A stretch of DNA of 9,178 nucleotides from an uncultured Lachnospiraceae bacterium (GTDB lineage Bacteria > Bacillota > Clostridia > Lachnospirales > Lachnospiraceae), in the NCBI GenBank assembly GCA_958446555.1, contig CAUCWU010000072.1:1-9178 (forward strand), read 5' to 3'. Position numbers and translations under genes: made by a program. Below the pieces are notes generated by a model, which worked only from the letters and a program-made list of their open reading frames with translations, had not been told where the DNA came from and searched no databases. Shown here piece after piece: positions 6,233 through 9,178 of the stretch (positions within the stretch are counted from its first letter, which is position 1; each line of letters starts with the position of its first letter).

Positions 6233-7099
6233 ATGAAGTTTTTAAACAAACTGGAACGTAAATTTGGGCGATATGCAGTTCCAAATCTGATGCTTTATAT
6301 CATCATTTTGAATGCAGCAGGCTTGTTACTGAATATTTTATACCCACAGTCAGCTGCCTATTTATGCTGGTCAACAAGAGCCATTCTTCGAGGAGAGGTG
6401 TGGAGAATCATTTCCTTTATTATGGTGCCATACACGACAAGTCCAGTAAACTTTTTGATTTTTGCATTTTTGTACTATTCAATTTCTCAGACACTTGAGC
6501 GTGTTTGGGGAAGCTTTCGAATGGATATGTACATTATTACCGGTTTGCTTGGAACCATAATCGCAGCATTTTTGGTTTATTTTCTTTTTGGGGTGGATAT
6601 GGGCTACAGTGTTAGCATTTCCTACCTGAGCAATTCCCTATTTTTGGCGCTAGCAGCCACGTTTCCGGATGTGCAGTTTTTGCTGTTCTTTATCATTCCG
6701 GTTAAAGCAAAGTGGATGGCGCTACTTAGTGCAGTGATGTACCTCTATGATCTGATGCAAGTTGTAAACTATTCTGGCTGGATGCCGCTTGGTTTGTCGA
6801 TGCTTGTGATGATCGTATTTTCACTTATAAATTTTATCCTTTATTTCCTCGGCACAAGAGATCTTCAACGGATCAACCCCAAAGAGGTACGGCGAAGAAA
6901 CGAATTTCGCAAGAAGATGGGGGAGAGGGAGCAGAGCGGAAGGCCACTGCATAAGTGTACCGTCTGCGGACGAACAGACAAGGACTATCCGAATCTGGAG
7001 TTTCGCTATTGTTCAAAGTGTGACGGCGCTTACGAGTATTGCAGCGAGCATCTTTATACGCATAAGCATATTGTTGCGCATTCGTATGATAAGCAGTGA
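6233..7099 (+). CDS. Rhomboid-like (probably inactive) membrane protein with C-terminal Cys/His zinc-type module
   Basis: I start this 288-residue protein at the ATG at 6233, which follows GAAAGGA by 9 bases. An in-frame ATG at 6206 would add 9 residues but has no good ribosome binding site. About six membrane helices lie between residues 17 and 206. The order GEVWRIISF, then a helix ending LERVWGSFRMDMY, then LAATFPDVQFLLFFIIPVKAKW, then a final helix pair follows the rhomboid fold. The protease residues are missing: the His/Asn of helix 2 fall on Asn73 and Phe77, the GxSG position reads SISY (128-131), and there is no histidine before residue 240. A basic linker (residues 209-239) leads to Cys242, 245, 260, 263 and 270 with His273, 277, 279 and 283, a pattern suited to one or two zinc ions, probably in the cytoplasm. 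Its function is unknown; a scaffold or binding role like other pseudo-rhomboids is inference. The stop is 55 bases before pyk, with no terminator between. Confidence 0.82.
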   Translation: MKFLNKLERKFGRYAVPNLMLYIIILNAAGLLLNILYPQSAAYLCWSTRAILRGEVWRIISFIMVPYTTSPVNFLIFAFLYYSISQTLERVWGSFRMDMYIITGLLGTIIAAFLVYFLFGVDMGYSVSISYLSNSLFLALAATFPDVQFLLFFIIPVKAKWMALLSAVMYLYDLMQVVNYSGWMPLGLSMLVMIVFSLINFILYFLGTRDLQRINPKEVRRRNEFRKKMGEREQSGRPLHKCTVCGRTDKDYPNLEFRYCSKCDGAYEYCSEHLYTHKHIVAHSYDKQ

Positions 7100-7154
7100 T
7101 TGACACCGTTTATAGACAAAACAAAACAAAATCGAATGGAGAAGAAAACACAGT

Positions 7155-8591
7155 ATGAAGAAAACGAAAATTGTTTGTACCATGGGTCCGAAGACAGAGA
7201 ATGTTGAGCTTTTGAAGGAAATGATCAAAAGCGGCATGAATGTTGCCCGTTTTAATTTCTCTCATGGAAGCCATGAGGAGCATGCAGGCCGTATGGCACT
7301 GATCGAGGAGGCCAGAAAGGCCGTAAACATCCCGGTAGCTACAATGCTTGATACCAAGGGACCGGAGATTCGTACCGGAAGTGTTCCAGGTGACAAGAAG
7401 GTAACTTTGGTAGAGGGACAGGACTTTGATCTGACAATTGATCAGAGCGTGGAGACAACCGAGAAGAGCGCATCTATCACTTACGAGGGTCTGGTAGCTG
7501 ATGCAGAAGAGGGTTGCCGTATTTTGATTGATGATGGTCTGATTGAGTTAAAGGTGATTTCTAAGGATGAGACAACACTTCACTGTAAGGTTGTAAATGG
7601 TGGTGAGCTTGGTTCCAAGAAGGGTGTCAATGTACCGAACGTAAAGATCAATCTTCCAGGAATTACTGAGAAGGATAAGAAGGATATCTTATTTGGTATT
7701 GATCAAGGCTTTGATTTTGTTGCAGCTTCCTTCGTAAGAAATGCAGCCTGTATCGAGGAAATCCGCGATATCTTAAATATCCACGGAAGTAGGATGCGCA
7801 TTATTGCAAAGATTGAGAGTGCAGAGGGTATCGAGAACATCGATGAAATTTTGCAGGCAGCAGACGGTATCATGGTTGCAAGAGGTGATATGGGTGTTGA
7901 GATTCCGGCAGAGGATGTTCCGCATATTCAGAAGACGATCATTCAGAAGTGTAATGAGGCACAGAAGCCTGTTATCACAGCAACTCAGATGCTTGATTCC
8001 ATGATCCGCAATCCGCGTCCAACCAGAGCAGAGGTAACAGACGTTGCAAACGCAATCTATGATGGAACCGATGCTGTTATGCTTTCTGGTGAGACAGCAG
8101 CAGGACGCTATCCGCTTGAGGCAGTTCGCATGATGGCAAAGATTGCAGAGTCCTCTGAGCCGTATTTAGATTACCGTGCTTATAACAGAAGAGACATCAG
8201 ACGTTCTGATCATGTGATCTCCAACGCACTTAGTAGCGCAACTGTTCGTACAGCAGAGATTCTCGATGCAAAGGCAATCATTGTTCCTACAATGCACGGA
8301 TTTACCGCAAATCTTCTGTCCCACTGGAGACCGAAGTGCCGCATTATCGGTATGTCCCCGAACTGGGATGTTCTTCGCAAGATGCAGTTAAATTGGGGTG
8401 TAACTCCAATCAAGGCAATGCGTGAGACCGATACCGATGAGTTAATCGAGCATTCCGTAGAGACGGCAAAAGAGATGGGCTATATTCAGTCCGGCGATAC
8501 CGTTATTGTTACCGTTGGTGTAAAGCATAAGAATCAGCCAAGCTACGCAATCGGCGAGACCAACAACATGAGAGTAATTGTTGTGAACTAA
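7155..8591 (+). CDS. pyk: Pyruvate kinase
   Basis: Pyruvate kinase transfers phosphate from phosphoenolpyruvate to ADP, giving pyruvate and ATP at the end of glycolysis. The 478 residues cover the A/B barrel and the C-terminal domain. Visible landmarks are KTKIVCTMGPKTEN, NVARFNFSHG (Arg32, Asn34, Ser36), LDTKGPEIRTG (Asp66), the lid or B domain at about residues 70-165, IIAKIES (Lys219, Glu221), VARGDMGVEIP (Asp245), TATQML (Thr277) and DAVMLSGETAAGRYP. Glu71 occupies the position of rabbit muscle Glu117, which goes with potassium-dependent enzymes. There is no extra PEP-utilising-type domain at the C-terminus, unlike the roughly 585-residue enzymes of Bacillus and some Clostridia. GGAGAAG (7138-7144) precedes the ATG by 10 bases. 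No good promoter is seen in the 55-bp gap before it, so transcription from the rhomboid-like gene is likely. It is not next to pfkA, a common neighbour in Firmicutes. Confidence 0.98.
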   Translation: MKKTKIVCTMGPKTENVELLKEMIKSGMNVARFNFSHGSHEEHAGRMALIEEARKAVNIPVATMLDTKGPEIRTGSVPGDKKVTLVEGQDFDLTIDQSVETTEKSASITYEGLVADAEEGCRILIDDGLIELKVISKDETTLHCKVVNGGELGSKKGVNVPNVKINLPGITEKDKKDILFGIDQGFDFVAASFVRNAACIEEIRDILNIHGSRMRIIAKIESAEGIENIDEILQAADGIMVARGDMGVEIPAEDVPHIQKTIIQKCNEAQKPVITATQMLDSMIRNPRPTRAEVTDVANAIYDGTDAVMLSGETAAGRYPLEAVRMMAKIAESSEPYLDYRAYNRRDIRRSDHVISNALSSATVRTAEILDAKAIIVPTMHGFTANLLSHWRPKCRIIGMSPNWDVLRKMQLNWGVTPIKAMRETDTDELIEHSVETAKEMGYIQSGDTVIVTVGVKHKNQPSYAIGETNNMRVIVVN

Positions 8592-8607
8592 TGATAATGC
8601 CTACAAG

Positions 8608-8636
8608 TTGCTTTGTTTCGGCTGAGCAATTATAAC
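8608..8636 (+). promoter_or_regulatory. Possible promoter of lysA
   Basis: TTGCTT (8608-8613) and TATAAC (8631-8636) are 17 bases apart in the 69-bp gap after pyk. Transcription would begin near 8643, only about 18 bases before the ATG and just ahead of the ribosome binding site AAGGAGA (8644-8650). TTGCT (8608-8612) and AGCAA (8625-8629) form a small inverted repeat inside the promoter. No terminator separates pyk from lysA, so read-through is also possible. Confidence 0.35.
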
Positions 8637-8660
8637 TAACAGCAAGGAGAGACACAGATT

Positions 8661-9178
8661 ATGGAAAAGAAACCATTTGTAACACTGGAGCAGGTAAAGG
8701 AGATTGCAGCAAAGTATCCGACTCCATTTCATCTGTACGATGAAAAAGGAATCCGCGAGAATGCGAGAAAGTTAAAGGCTGCATTTGCATGGAATCCAAA
8801 TTTTCATGAGTATTTTGCTGTAAAGGCAACACCGAATCCGTATATTATGGATATTTTAAAGTCAGAGGGCATTGGTGCAGATTGCTCTTCCTACACCGAG
8901 CTTTTGATGTCGGATGCGGTTGGACTTAAGGGACATGATATCATGTTCTCTTCCAACGTAACACCGGCACAAGATTTCAAGAAGGCTGCAGAGCTTGGCG
9001 CAATCATTAACTTTGATGATGTGTCCTTGATTGATTTTTATGAGGAGATCGGTGCACCATTTTTGGAGACGATGTGCTGTCGTTACAATCCGGGTGGAAA
9101 CTTTACACTTCACAATGAGATCATGGATACGCCGAAGGATGCCAAGTATGGTATGACCAAGGAGCAGATGAAGGAAGC
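8661..9178 (+). CDS. lysA: Diaminopimelate decarboxylase, N-terminal part (3' end outside window)
   Basis: LysA removes CO2 from meso-diaminopimelate to give L-lysine, the last step of bacterial lysine synthesis, using pyridoxal phosphate in the cytoplasm. The frame runs open from ATG 8661 to the window end, giving 172 complete codons of an enzyme usually of about 420 residues. The segment EYFAVKATPNP holds Lys55, the residue expected to bind PLP in fold-type III decarboxylases. TPFHLYDEKGIRENAR, GADCSSYTELLMSDAVG, IMFSSNVTP, AIINFDD and CCRYNPGG match the start of the (beta/alpha)8 barrel in the clostridial LysA group. AAGGAGA (8644-8650) is 10 bases upstream and fixes the start. The general family also includes ornithine/arginine and carboxynorspermidine decarboxylases; the YAVKATPNP and CCRYNPGG segments favour LysA. 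The active-site half nearer the C-terminus cannot be checked here. Confidence 0.92.
   Translation, partial: MEKKPFVTLEQVKEIAAKYPTPFHLYDEKGIRENARKLKAAFAWNPNFHEYFAVKATPNPYIMDILKSEGIGADCSSYTELLMSDAVGLKGHDIMFSSNVTPAQDFKKAAELGAIINFDDVSLIDFYEEIGAPFLETMCCRYNPGGNFTLHNEIMDTPKDAKYGMTKEQMKE

Noticed and set aside
7100..7128. A perfect TTGACA at 7100-7105 right after the rhomboid-like stop codon, considered as a pyk promoter
   Set aside because: At 16-18 bases downstream there is only A/C-rich sequence with no -10 box. The TATAGA at 7111-7116 is far too close to serve with it.
8606..8632. Hairpin between pyk and lysA considered as an intrinsic terminator
   Set aside because: The stem is 5-7 bp with a 12-base loop and is not followed by a T run; it fits better as part of a promoter region.
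1..9178. Search by eye for CRISPR arrays, tRNA or rRNA genes, insertion sequences and attachment sites
   Set aside because: No spaced direct repeats, no cloverleaf-like gene in the few intergenic gaps, and no transposase or integrase motif were seen. The gaps are short and explained by promoters or terminators.

Overview
The window looks like chromosomal DNA from an anaerobic Firmicute of class Clostridia, most likely a Lachnospiraceae. The grounds are a moderate GC content, AAGGAGG-type ribosome binding sites, near-consensus sigma-A promoters with 17-base spacers, and protein sequences that read like those of gut Lachnospiraceae. This placement rests on sequence style only; no search was run. 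All genes look intact except the two cut by the window edges. No mobile element, CRISPR array, tRNA or rRNA was seen.

Layout, left to right. Bases 2-445 hold the end of a MATE-family efflux transporter (+). A 137-bp gap follows with a good promoter wrapped in inverted repeats, then rhaM, L-rhamnose mutarotase (+, 583-894). A near-perfect 17-bp hairpin with A and T tracts (904-948) ends rhaM and also the convergent pair to its right. That pair, on the minus strand, is a 1418-residue fusion protein related to 2-hydroxyacyl-CoA dehydratase activators and dehydratases (5972-1716), followed 8 bases later by truA, tRNA pseudouridine synthase (1707-964). A divergent control region (5973-6232) carries a minus-strand promoter for the fusion gene and a perfect TTGACA-17-TATAAT promoter for the rightward genes. 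These are a rhomboid-like membrane protein with a C-terminal Cys/His zinc-type module (6233-7099), pyk, pyruvate kinase (7155-8591), and the first 172 codons of lysA, diaminopimelate decarboxylase (8661 to the right edge).

The housekeeping genes (truA, pyk, lysA, rhaM) are ordinary. Two proteins stand out. The 1418-residue protein appears to put a whole ATP-driven low-potential electron-transfer machine on one chain: two activase domains, each with the pair of cysteines that in dimeric activases hold a bridging [4Fe-4S] cluster, followed by two dehydratase-like halves with matching cysteine motifs and an extra CxxCxxxC motif. No substrate-specific dehydratase or CoA-transferase gene lies beside it, so its substrate cannot be read from context. 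The rhomboid-like protein has no histidine in its whole membrane domain and so cannot use the Ser-His dyad of rhomboid proteases. It appears to be a pseudoprotease-type membrane protein with a cytosolic metal-binding tail, and it probably shares a transcript with pyruvate kinase.

Functional links between the units are weak. Pyruvate kinase makes pyruvate, which feeds lysine synthesis upstream of LysA, but lysA seems to have its own promoter. The 1418-residue protein and truA are almost certainly co-transcribed, with no obvious shared pathway.
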